Assembly: GCA_047629975.1 (NCBI GenBank)
Contig: JBLHUT010000046.1
Coordinates: forward strand, 1 to 15,679
Length of the DNA stretch: 15,679 nucleotides
Direction: 5' to 3'
DNA from: JBLHUT01 sp047629975
Lineage (GTDB): Bacteria; Pseudomonadota; Alphaproteobacteria; Rhodobacterales; Rhodobacteraceae
The notes beneath the pieces were generated by a model that saw nothing but the letters and a program-made list of their open reading frames with translations, did no database searches and was not told where the DNA came from. The translations under genes were made by a program, and so were the position numbers. How positions within the stretch are numbered: the stretch's first letter is position 1; the number at the start of each line of letters is the position of its first letter. This document shows positions 1 through 7,068 of this stretch, one piece after another.

Positions 1-31
1 AAGACGACCCCCTTCGAGCTTCAAGCCGACC

Positions 32-69
32 CCGCCCCCGAAACAACACTCCGCCCCCGAAACAACACT
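32..69. repeat. 19-bp perfect tandem repeat, two copies
   Basis: The 19-mer CCGCCCCCGAAACAACACT occurs at 32-50 and again directly at 51-69, followed by three more matching bases at 70-72. The copies are identical, which suggests a recent slippage-type duplication or selection. No function is evident. Confidence 0.9.
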
Positions 70-635
70 CCGATGGACCGGTGCCGGAAAGAAACCCCGA
101 ATGCAGGACCACTCAATCGCAGGGACGGGAGTAGACACATCTTGTCGATGATTGCGTGTGTTGCCGGCATCAAAGACATGCGGCGCATCCGTCGCAGCGG
201 GGTCGATGAACCCTGACTGCTTATGGTAGACGGGGGGCTTTGCAACTTTGTGGGCCGCACGCCAGAGATCCCATCCAAAACGGCACCCATCCGAAGGGCG
301 AACGGGTGTGCAGATTGAAACGGTCCAAGACTGCGGTGTGATGGGGAAACACCTGCGACCGAAGTCGCCAAAGCACCACAAAGCACTGACCTCTCCCGAA
401 CTGGCATCCGAGATGTTTGCATCTTTGCCGAAAGGAAAAACGGAGCACACGAGAGGACCGGCCCTGCCTGCCATCAGTCACGACTTCTGCGCCAGCCCTG
501 ACTGTTCCAAGCAACGTTGATGTGGGCGACGATTCAAGGGGGGAGACAGATCGCCGGCAAAATGACGACTGCGCGGTAAGGGGGGCAGCCCGTGTCCGGT
601 AACCGACAGTGGATTGCGCCGAAACCTCAGGCTGA

Positions 636-669
636 TTTGCTGTGAAAGGCAGCAAACCCCACGATGGGG
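636..669 (-). terminator. possible hairpins downstream of the aminotransferase gene
   Basis: Two inverted repeats lie just past the stop codon of the minus-strand aminotransferase gene: TTTGCTG (636-642) with CAGCAAA (650-656), and CCCC (657-660) with GGGG (666-669). Neither is followed by a T tract on the minus strand, so a classical intrinsic terminator is not shown. Position is the main argument. Confidence 0.25.
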
Positions 670-680
670 ACGGTTTGTTG

Positions 681-1877
681 TCAGGGCTTTTCGACCTGTG
701 CCCCCTTTGCCAGTAGCGCGGCAAAGTCGAGGATGGTTTGAACAGCAGTGATAAAGGCGGCGTCCCCCACGGTCATCGCAACCCTGATGTGACCGGCAGC
801 AGAGGCGCCGAAACTTTCTCCGGGCATGACCGAAATGTGGTGCTGGTCCAACAGGCGCTCTGTAAATTCAGCCCCCGAAAGCCCTGTCGCGCGAATGTCG
901 AAAAACAGATACATCGCCCCGCCTGATGGTGTGACCCGCACGACGTTCTGGGCTGCGAGGGCCTGTCGCGCCAGAATGCGGCGCCGTTGGAACGGTGCGC
1001 CGACCGATACCTCCAGGGCGTCGCCGGCATTGAGGGCGAAATCAGCTGCGTCCTGAATGTAGCCGGGCACGCCATAGGTCGTGTTGGTTGCCAGATCGGT
1101 CAGGTGGGCGATCACGTCTTGCGGCCCGATGATCCAGCCGATGCGGCTTCCGGTCATGGCATGGCTTTTCGACATCGACCCGATCACCAGCGTCCGCTCT
1201 GCCATCCCCTCGAGGGCGCGCGGGGACAGGTGTGTGCCGTCCCAGATCTGGGTGTCGTAAACCTCGTCCGAGATGAGCCAGCAGTCGTGGGCGCGCACAG
1301 CTTCGCAGATCGTGGCGAGGGTTTGCGCCGAATAGACCGCCCCTGTGGGATTGTTCGGCGTGTTGACAAGCAAGGAGGCACAGCCCTCTAGCCCCTTTGC
1401 CAAGGCGGCCTGTGTTGGCGCGAATCCGTCTTGTGCCGACGTCGGAATTGCACGGGCCACCCCGCCAGCGGCCCGAACTGTGCCGGGGTAGGTCGCGTAA
1501 AAGGGGTCGATAAAGGCGCAGGGTTGCCCCGGGTTGGCAACGGCAACATGCGCGCTGAACAGCGCCGATTGCCCGCCCGGTGTGACGATAACATTGTCAG
1601 GGGTGGTGGGCACGCCGGTGCGGGTCTGCACGCGTTTGGCGATTGTCTGGCGCAGCGCCTTGGTGCCGGCAACAGCGGCATATCCGGTGTGTCCTGCCTT
1701 TGCCGATGCGGCCATTGCGTCCAGAATGCTTTGATCCGTGCGGATGTCATGCTCGCCGATGCTCAACTCGACAATCGGCAGGCCTGCGGCCTTCATGGCG
1801 CGGGCACGGTAAAAGAGACCCCAGCCGTCATCGCCGCCGGAGTTTATAGTGGTTATGCGTTTTGAAAGGTTTGCCAT
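681..1877 (-). CDS. PLP-dependent aminotransferase, class I/II (AspC-like)
   Basis: 398 residues, full length for fold-type I aminotransferases. Visible motifs are the NTPNNPTG loop at residues 172-179, the cofactor-contacting Asp204 in SDEVYD, the Schiff-base lysine Lys237 in SMSKSHAMTGSR with Arg245 for phosphate binding, and a late Arg365 in HIRVAM that normally binds the substrate alpha-carboxylate. The protein should be cytosolic and transfer an amino group between an amino acid and a 2-oxo acid. The exact substrate cannot be read from the sequence; aspartate, aromatic or branched-chain amino acids are all possible. The ATG at 1875-1877 is the natural start because the globular N-terminus begins there, but no strong Shine-Dalgarno sequence precedes it. 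It is divergent from cysS, with 162 bp between the starts, and is probably monocistronic. Confidence 0.93.
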   Translation of the reverse strand: MANLSKRITTINSGGDDGWGLFYRARAMKAAGLPIVELSIGEHDIRTDQSILDAMAASAKAGHTGYAAVAGTKALRQTIAKRVQTRTGVPTTPDNVIVTPGGQSALFSAHVAVANPGQPCAFIDPFYATYPGTVRAAGGVARAIPTSAQDGFAPTQAALAKGLEGCASLLVNTPNNPTGAVYSAQTLATICEAVRAHDCWLISDEVYDTQIWDGTHLSPRALEGMAERTLVIGSMSKSHAMTGSRIGWIIGPQDVIAHLTDLATNTTYGVPGYIQDAADFALNAGDALEVSVGAPFQRRRILARQALAAQNVVRVTPSGGAMYLFFDIRATGLSGAEFTERLLDQHHISVMPGESFGASAAGHIRVAMTVGDAAFITAVQTILDFAALLAKGAQVEKP

Positions 1878-2027
1878 GCCCGAAACTGGTCACGCGGCTG
1901 CGGGCTTGTCAAACGTGAATTTGGGAAAGTGACGGTGCGCACGCCGCACTTTGGTGCAAAGAGGGCTGCGGGGGGTCTTTTTGTTTTCAACCTGTTTTCG
2001 AACCTGCTATGCCCGCGGCGCGTGACC

Positions 2028-2035
2028 GAGGAAAG
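2028..2035 (+). promoter_or_regulatory. Shine-Dalgarno site that sets the cysS start
   Basis: GAGGAAAG ends 4 nt before the ATG at 2040. The reading frame stays open back to 1929, but this site and the family's N-terminus (MAQLRLYNT) both favour 2040 as the start. Confidence 0.7.
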
Positions 2036-2039
2036 ACAG

Positions 2040-3389
2040 ATGGCTCAGCTCCGGCTTTACAACACAAAAAACCGCCGCAAAGAGGACTTTGTCCCGATAG
2101 ATCCGCAAGATGTGCGAATGTATGTCTGTGGGCCAACGGTGTATGATCGGGCGCATCTTGGCAATGCGCGGCCGGTGATTGTGTTCGATACTCTGTTGCG
2201 GCTGCTGCATGCGGTTTACGGCCCGGGTCATGTGACCTATGTGCGCAATTTTACGGATGTGGACGACAAGATCAACGCGCGTGCGGCCCAAAGCGGGCGC
2301 AGCATCGGGCATATCACCGAAGAAACCATCGCATGGTTTATGGAGGATATGGGCGCGTTGGGGGCGATGGAGCCGACCCACATGCCACGCGCTACGGCGT
2401 ATGTCCCGCAGATGGTTGCGATGATCGAGGATCTGATTGTCAAGGGTCATGCCTATGCTGCCGAGGGGCATGTGTTGTTCGATGTGCGCAGCTATCCGGC
2501 TTACGGGGCGCTGTCGGGGCGCTCTGTTGATGATATGATCGCGGGGGCCCGGGTCGAGGTGGCACCCTACAAGCGCGATCCGATGGATTTCGTTTTGTGG
2601 AAGCCGTCAGAGGCGGATGTGCCGGGATGGGACAGCCCGTGGGGCCGTGGGCGGCCCGGGTGGCATATCGAATGCTCGGCGATGGCGTACGAGTTGCTGG
2701 GCGAGAGTTTCGACATTCATGGTGGTGGCAACGACCTGCAATTTCCGCATCACGAAAACGAGATTGCCCAAAGTTGCTGTGCGCATCCTCAAGGGGTGTT
2801 TGCGCAGGTCTGGATGCACAACGAGATGTTGCAGGTCGAGGGGCGCAAGATGTCCAAATCGCTTGGTAATTTCTTTACTGTGCGGGATCTGCTGGATCAG
2901 GGCTATGAGGGCGAGGTGATCCGCTTTGTCTTTCTGTCCACCCATTACCGCAAGCCGATGGACTGGACCGACGAGAAGGCCCGCGAGGCAGGCAAGACGC
3001 TCGCCAAGTGGCGTGGCCTTGTTGCGGGCATCGAACCCGCGCCAAGGCCGGCCCCGTCCGTTTTGTCGGCGTTGAGTGATGACGTGAATACGCCGGGGGC
3101 CATTGCGGCGTTGCACGAATTGGCACAATCGGGGGATTTTGCGGGACTCAAGGCCTCGGCGCAATTGATGGGGTTGTTGAGCGGACAGGCGGCCGCACAG
3201 GGGGATCCGGCACTTGAGCGGGTTGCTGGGTTGATTGATGCCGCCCGCACCGCGCGGGATTATGCCCGTTCGGACGCGCTGCGCGATGCGGCGGTGGCGG
3301 CGGGGGCCGAGGTCAAGATTTCAAAACACGGGGCTGTTGTGACAGCGACCGGTCCGGTGGATCACGCAGCACTCGGGGCAATCGAATGA
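2040..3389 (+). CDS. cysS: cysteinyl-tRNA synthetase
   Basis: 449 residues, close to the usual length of about 460. It is a class I aminoacyl-tRNA synthetase that charges tRNA-Cys with cysteine in the cytosol. The HIGH-type motif is HLGN at 39-42, right after the CGPTVYD block, and the KMSKS signature is at 270-274. The zinc site that selects cysteine is complete: Cys30, Cys212 (HIECSAM), His237 (FPHHEN) and Glu241. A helical anticodon-binding region follows from about 310, and the C-terminal segment (VKISKHG) is present. The start at 2040 follows a good Shine-Dalgarno sequence. The stop overlaps the start of cimA in ATGA, so the two genes are probably translationally coupled. Confidence 0.98.
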   Translation: MAQLRLYNTKNRRKEDFVPIDPQDVRMYVCGPTVYDRAHLGNARPVIVFDTLLRLLHAVYGPGHVTYVRNFTDVDDKINARAAQSGRSIGHITEETIAWFMEDMGALGAMEPTHMPRATAYVPQMVAMIEDLIVKGHAYAAEGHVLFDVRSYPAYGALSGRSVDDMIAGARVEVAPYKRDPMDFVLWKPSEADVPGWDSPWGRGRPGWHIECSAMAYELLGESFDIHGGGNDLQFPHHENEIAQSCCAHPQGVFAQVWMHNEMLQVEGRKMSKSLGNFFTVRDLLDQGYEGEVIRFVFLSTHYRKPMDWTDEKAREAGKTLAKWRGLVAGIEPAPRPAPSVLSALSDDVNTPGAIAALHELAQSGDFAGLKASAQLMGLLSGQAAAQGDPALERVAGLIDAARTARDYARSDALRDAAVAAGAEVKISKHGAVVTATGPVDHAALGAIE

Positions 3390-5005
3390 CCGAGCGGCTT
3401 TATCTTTACGACACGACATTGCGCGACGGACAGCAAACCCAAGGGGTGCAATTCTCGCTTGATGAAAAGCGCCAGATCGCGGTGATGCTTGACGGTTTGG
3501 GCGTTGATTACATCGAGGGTGGCTGGCCCGGCGCGAACCCGACCGACAGTGCCTTTTTCGAGGCGGCTCCGACGTTCGGGACTGCGATCTTTACGGCGTT
3601 CGGCATGACCAAGCGGACGGGGCGTTCGGCCGAGAACGACGAGGTGCTGGCGGGGGTGTTGAATGCAAACACGCCTGCGGTGTGCCTTGTGGGAAAGGCC
3701 AACGAATTTCACGTCACGACGGCGTTGGGGATTTCACTGGCGGAAAACACAGCCAATGTCGCGGCTTCGGTGGCGCATGTGGTGGCGCAGGGGCGAGAAG
3801 CCTTGTTCGACGCGGAACACTTTTTTGACGGCTATAAAGCCAACCCTGAATACGCGGTGCAGGTGTTGCACGCCGCGCGGGATGCGGGGGCGCGGTGGAT
3901 TGTGCTGTGTGACACCAATGGCGGGACCCTGCCGACCGAGATTGCGGCGATCACGCGTGCGGTTATTGCCGGCGGAGTGCCCGGAGACAGGCTTGGGATT
4001 CACACCCACAACGACACCGAGAACGCTGTTGCAGGGTCTTTGGCGGCAATTGATGCGGGGGTGCGGCAGGTACAGGGCACGTTGAACGGGCTTGGCGAGC
4101 GGTGCGGCAATGCCAACCTGACCTCGCTGTTGCCGACATTGTTGCTCAAGGAGCCGTATCGCAGCCGCTATACCACCGGTGTGACCCAGGAGGCGCTTGC
4201 CCGGCTCACGCGGGCGTCGCGGCGGCTGGATGATATTCTGAACCGGGTGCCGGTGCGCGCGGCGGCCTATGTCGGGGCGTCCGCATTCGCGCATAAAGCC
4301 GGATTGCACGCGTCGGCAATTTTGAAAGATCCGACCACTTACGAGCATGTTCCGCCCGAAGTGGTCGGCAATGCGCGGATCGTGCCGATGTCGAACCAAG
4401 CAGGCCAATCCAACCTGCGCAACCGGTTGGCCGAGGCGGGCATCAGCGTTGAAAAGGGGGATCCGGCGTTGCTGCGTATTCTTGACAGTATCAAGGTGCG
4501 CGAATCGACCGGCTATTCTTATGACACGGCGCAGGCCTCGTTTGAATTGATCGCACGTGCCGAGTTGGGCCAGTTGCCGACCTTTTTCGAGGTCAAGCGA
4601 TACAAGGTCACGATCGAGCGGCGCAAAAACAAGTACAACCGGATGGTCAGCCTTTCGGAGGCGATGGTTGTTGTGAAAATCGGCGATCTCAAGGTTCTGT
4701 CGGTCAGTGAATCCCTTGATGAAGGGGGGGCGGATCGGGGTCCGGTGAATGCTTTGGCCAAGGCGTTGGGCAAGGACCTTGGCCAATTCCAAAGCTATAT
4801 CGAGGACATGCGGTTGGTCGATTTCAAGGTACGGATTACCGATGGCGGCACCGATGCGGTCACGCGGGTGATTATCGACAGCGAGGATGCCGCGGGGCAG
4901 CGATGGTCCACTGTCGGGGTGTCGGCAAATATTGTGGATGCGTCCTTTGAGGCGTTGCTTGATGCGATCATCTGGAAACTGGTGCGCGACGGAGCCCCCG
5001 CTTGA
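3386..5005 (+). CDS. cimA: (R)-citramalate synthase
   Basis: 539 residues. It condenses pyruvate with acetyl-CoA to give (R)-citramalate, the first step of a threonine-independent route to 2-oxobutyrate and isoleucine. The N-terminal HMGL-like TIM barrel opens with DTTLRDGQQ (9-17, with catalytic Arg13 and metal ligand Asp14). It also carries the metal-binding HTHND at 206-210, GLGERCGN at 235-242 and HKAGLHAS at 303-310. A LeuA-type allosteric dimerisation domain spans about 400-530, so feedback control by isoleucine is plausible. The length and the QGVQFS sequence fit the bacterial/archaeal CimA clade better than 2-isopropylmalate synthase. Homocitrate or isopropylmalate synthase is the alternative. 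The start overlaps the cysS stop (ATGA). A squalene-synthase-like gene follows after 25 nt. Confidence 0.93.
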   Translation: MTERLYLYDTTLRDGQQTQGVQFSLDEKRQIAVMLDGLGVDYIEGGWPGANPTDSAFFEAAPTFGTAIFTAFGMTKRTGRSAENDEVLAGVLNANTPAVCLVGKANEFHVTTALGISLAENTANVAASVAHVVAQGREALFDAEHFFDGYKANPEYAVQVLHAARDAGARWIVLCDTNGGTLPTEIAAITRAVIAGGVPGDRLGIHTHNDTENAVAGSLAAIDAGVRQVQGTLNGLGERCGNANLTSLLPTLLLKEPYRSRYTTGVTQEALARLTRASRRLDDILNRVPVRAAAYVGASAFAHKAGLHASAILKDPTTYEHVPPEVVGNARIVPMSNQAGQSNLRNRLAEAGISVEKGDPALLRILDSIKVRESTGYSYDTAQASFELIARAELGQLPTFFEVKRYKVTIERRKNKYNRMVSLSEAMVVVKIGDLKVLSVSESLDEGGADRGPVNALAKALGKDLGQFQSYIEDMRLVDFKVRITDGGTDAVTRVIIDSEDAAGQRWSTVGVSANIVDASFEALLDAIIWKLVRDGAPA

Positions 5006-5018
5006 TCCGGTGCCGGTC

Positions 5019-5025
5019 GGAGGGG
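5019..5025 (+). promoter_or_regulatory. Shine-Dalgarno site that sets the start of the squalene/phytoene-synthase-like gene
   Basis: GGAGGGG lies 5 nt before the ATG at 5031, in the 25-nt gap after cimA. It favours this start over in-frame starts back to 4887, which would run inside cimA. Confidence 0.7.
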
Positions 5026-5030
5026 CGGGC

Positions 5031-5792
5031 ATGAGTGTTCAGGCCTGTGCCGATCTGGTGCGCCGCAGCGATCCGGAGCGTTTTCGCGCGGCGATGGCCG
5101 CACCAGTGACGGAACGCGCTGTTTTACTGGTGCTTTATGCTTTCAACCTCGAGGTGGTAAAAGCCCCTTGGGTTACACAGGAACCGATGATCGCCGAAAT
5201 GCGCCTGCAATGGTGGCGCGACGTGATCGAAGAGATTGCTGCCGGCAAGCCTGCGCGCGCTCACGAGGTCGCCGGGCCACTGGCCGGTATCGTAACGCCC
5301 CGGATGGCCCTCGTTCTGGACCGGATGATCGCTGCGCGGCGTTGGGACATCTACAAGGATCCGTTCGAGGATGGCGCGCATTTTGACGCGTACCTGCGCG
5401 AAACGGCTGGCGGGCTTGTCTGGTCGGCGATGCTTGCGCTTAAGGCCGATGACGCCGCCGAGGAAGCCGCCATGAGCTGGGGGGCGGCGGCTGGTCTTGC
5501 GCGGTATCTTGTGGTGTTGCCAGAGCTTGAGGCGCGCGGACGGGTGCCGCTGTTGGATGGTCGCCCCGAGGCGATTGCAGATCTTGCCAGAAAAGGGCTG
5601 TCGGCATTGTGCGACGGGCGTGCCGCGCTGCGCAATGCCCCGCGCGCGGCCCTGATCGAGGGGTGGATGGCCGAGCCGACGCTTGGCGTCATCGCGCGTA
5701 GGCCCGAGTGCCTGTTCGAGGGCGGGCCACAATTCAGCGCGCTGCGGGTGAACTGGCGGCTGTTGCGCTGTGGCTTTGGCGGGGTGGTCTGA
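5031..5792 (+). CDS. squalene/phytoene synthase-like protein without clear catalytic Asp motifs
   Basis: 253 residues with an all-helical pattern. It has family hallmarks such as LYAFNLE (35-41), RLQWWRD (58-64) and a GxxxGLARxL block near 151-160. Genuine head-to-head prenyl synthases carry two Asp-rich motifs that bind magnesium and diphosphate. In the region where the first one should fall (about 36-50) I see NLEVVKAPW, and I find no second DxxxD in the later helical region. The protein therefore resembles the non-catalytic COG1562/NDUFAF6 side of the family, whose mitochondrial member is a complex I assembly factor, more than a carotenoid or hopanoid enzyme. Its function here is unknown. 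The start at 5031 follows a good Shine-Dalgarno sequence, and it probably shares a transcript with cysS and cimA. Confidence 0.85.
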   Translation: MSVQACADLVRRSDPERFRAAMAAPVTERAVLLVLYAFNLEVVKAPWVTQEPMIAEMRLQWWRDVIEEIAAGKPARAHEVAGPLAGIVTPRMALVLDRMIAARRWDIYKDPFEDGAHFDAYLRETAGGLVWSAMLALKADDAAEEAAMSWGAAAGLARYLVVLPELEARGRVPLLDGRPEAIADLARKGLSALCDGRAALRNAPRAALIEGWMAEPTLGVIARRPECLFEGGPQFSALRVNWRLLRCGFGGVV

Positions 5793-5793
5793 A

Positions 5794-5812
5794 CCGGCCC
5801 GCCAAGGGCCGG
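5794..5812. terminator. hairpin between convergent genes
   Basis: CCGGCCC (5794-5800) and GGGCCGG (5806-5812) form a perfect 7-bp G+C stem with a 5-nt loop. It begins 2 nt after the stop of the squalene-synthase-like gene and ends 10 nt before the stop of the convergent MFS gene. There is no T tract on either strand, so it is a likely but not classical bidirectional terminator. Confidence 0.55.
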
Positions 5813-5822
5813 CGTCGGGTGC

Positions 5823-7052
5823 TTATGCCGATCTGGGACGCAGCGCCAACCAGATAAGCGCCCCACCGGCCAGAACAAGAAAAGGGGCCATGGCGATATT
5901 TACCGCATTCCATCCCTGAACCGTGCTGCCGCCTGAACAATTCATCAGCCCGCCTGATGCCAGCGAGGCCAGTGTCACGCAGCCAAAAACGATCGAGTCG
6001 TTGAGACCCTGAATGACGCCCCGCTCATGCGGCGCGTGCGTGCTTGCCAGCATTGTGGTGGCACCGATAAAACCGAAGTTCCAACCGATCCCCAAAAGGA
6101 TCAGAGCGATGAAAAAGTTGCCCAGCCCGACGCCCGAAAGGGCCACAACTCCGGCACCGGCCAGAATGATCAGACCGGTCGCGATAATCCGCTCGACACC
6201 GAACCGTGTGATCAGATGCCCGGTAAAGAACGCCGGCGCAAACATTGCCAACACATGGGCCGATACGATGTCGTTTGCGTTGTTCTTGGTAAATCCGCAC
6301 CCGACGACAGCCAGAGGCGTCGATGTCATGACAAGGTTCATCAGGGCATAGCTGACCATGGCGCAAATAATGGCCACGACCACTCTGGGGTCCAAAAAAA
6401 GCTGTTTGCGGGTCCGGCTTTTTGCAACAACGACTTCTGGTGTGCTGTTGCTGCCCTTTGGCAGATCAAGAGCAAAGAACAAGGTCATTCCGACGATATT
6501 GAGGCACATCACCGTCAGGTAGGATCCGAGAAAAGGCACAACAAAGGCATCCTGCACCAGCTTGTTCAATTGCGGGCCGAGGATGGCAGATAACAACCCG
6601 CCGGCCATCACATACGAGATCGCCTTTGGCCGGAACGCCGCAGAGGCGGTGTCGGTCGCGGCGAACCGGTAAAAGCCCTGCGCGGACATGTAGATCCCTG
6701 TCAGGTAGGATCCAACCAGAAGAATCGCAAACGAGCCGGTGTAAAGCGCCCATGCCGAAATGGCCGCGCCTGCCGCGCCGCCAAGCGCCCCGATGAAAAA
6801 GCCGAACTGTCTGCCGCGCCGCTGCATCAAGGGCGACAGCCACGGTGCAGTCGTCATGGAGCCAAAAACGATCAGGGAGATCGGCAGGGTGGCCAGACAG
6901 ATATTGGAGGCCAGCATTCCGCCGGCCAGACCGCCGATCACGAAAATCATCGGCATTTGCGCCCCGAGGATCGCCTGAGCCGCCACAAGGACAATCACGT
7001 TGCGCCGTGCGCGAGAATCATCGGGCAAAGACGAATCGACGGAGGCGGTCAT
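5823..7052 (-). CDS. MFS transporter, 12 predicted membrane helices
   Basis: 409 residues, mostly hydrophobic segments of about 20 residues separated by short loops, consistent with 12 transmembrane helices in two halves. A polar, charged linker (about 200-222, with KSRTRKQ) sits in the middle. The conserved loop between helices 2 and 3 is represented by SPLMQRRGRQFGF. The sequence GWNFGFIGATTML, followed by HERGVIQGLNDS, marks the second half. It should be an inner-membrane secondary transporter; direction and substrate are not visible. Its start lies 16 nt after the cobB stop on the same strand, so it probably belongs to the cobA-cobB transcript. That hints at, but does not prove, a role tied to corrinoids, a precursor or cobalt. 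The Shine-Dalgarno sequence is weak (AGAAAG). Confidence 0.9.
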   Translation of the reverse strand: MTASVDSSLPDDSRARRNVIVLVAAQAILGAQMPMIFVIGGLAGGMLASNICLATLPISLIVFGSMTTAPWLSPLMQRRGRQFGFFIGALGGAAGAAISAWALYTGSFAILLVGSYLTGIYMSAQGFYRFAATDTASAAFRPKAISYVMAGGLLSAILGPQLNKLVQDAFVVPFLGSYLTVMCLNIVGMTLFFALDLPKGSNSTPEVVVAKSRTRKQLFLDPRVVVAIICAMVSYALMNLVMTSTPLAVVGCGFTKNNANDIVSAHVLAMFAPAFFTGHLITRFGVERIIATGLIILAGAGVVALSGVGLGNFFIALILLGIGWNFGFIGATTMLASTHAPHERGVIQGLNDSIVFGCVTLASLASGGLMNCSGGSTVQGWNAVNIAMAPFLVLAGGALIWLALRPRSA

Positions 7053-7068
7053 GATTTTGACTTTCTAT

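Larger units (their letters stand above)
1..680. other. gene-poor stretch, no recognised coding sequence
   Basis: Open frames exist on both strands here (for example a minus-strand frame at 221-724 and a plus-strand frame at 248-520). Their translations are rich in Arg, Ser, Pro and Cys, show no domain motif that I recognise, and lack convincing ribosome binding sites. The frames overlap each other, as expected for chance frames in G+C-rich DNA. A 47-codon frame at 73-216 was also considered and not called. The stretch does hold a 19-bp tandem repeat at 32-69 and hairpins near 636-669. It may be a decayed gene, a remnant of a mobile element, or plain intergenic DNA running past the left edge; I cannot tell which. 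Confidence 0.6.

Noticed and set aside
73..216. 47-codon plus-strand frame starting right after the 19-bp repeat
   Set aside because: No ribosome binding site, no recognisable domain, and Arg-rich composition as expected of chance frames.
221..724. 167-codon minus-strand frame
   Set aside because: It overlaps the 3' end of the aminotransferase gene in another frame, and its Ser/Arg/Cys/Phe-rich translation looks non-coding.
1907..1912. Perfect TTGACA -35 box on the minus strand upstream of the aminotransferase gene
   Set aside because: At 17-bp spacing the -10 position reads CCAGTT, a poor match, and transcription would begin at the ATG itself.
1929..2039. N-terminal extension of cysS by 37 residues
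   Set aside because: The family N-terminus and the good Shine-Dalgarno sequence place the start at 2040.
3734..5032. 432-codon minus-strand frame opposite cimA
   Set aside because: It is antisense to a clearly conserved gene; His/Arg/Gln/Pro-rich shadow translation with no domain.
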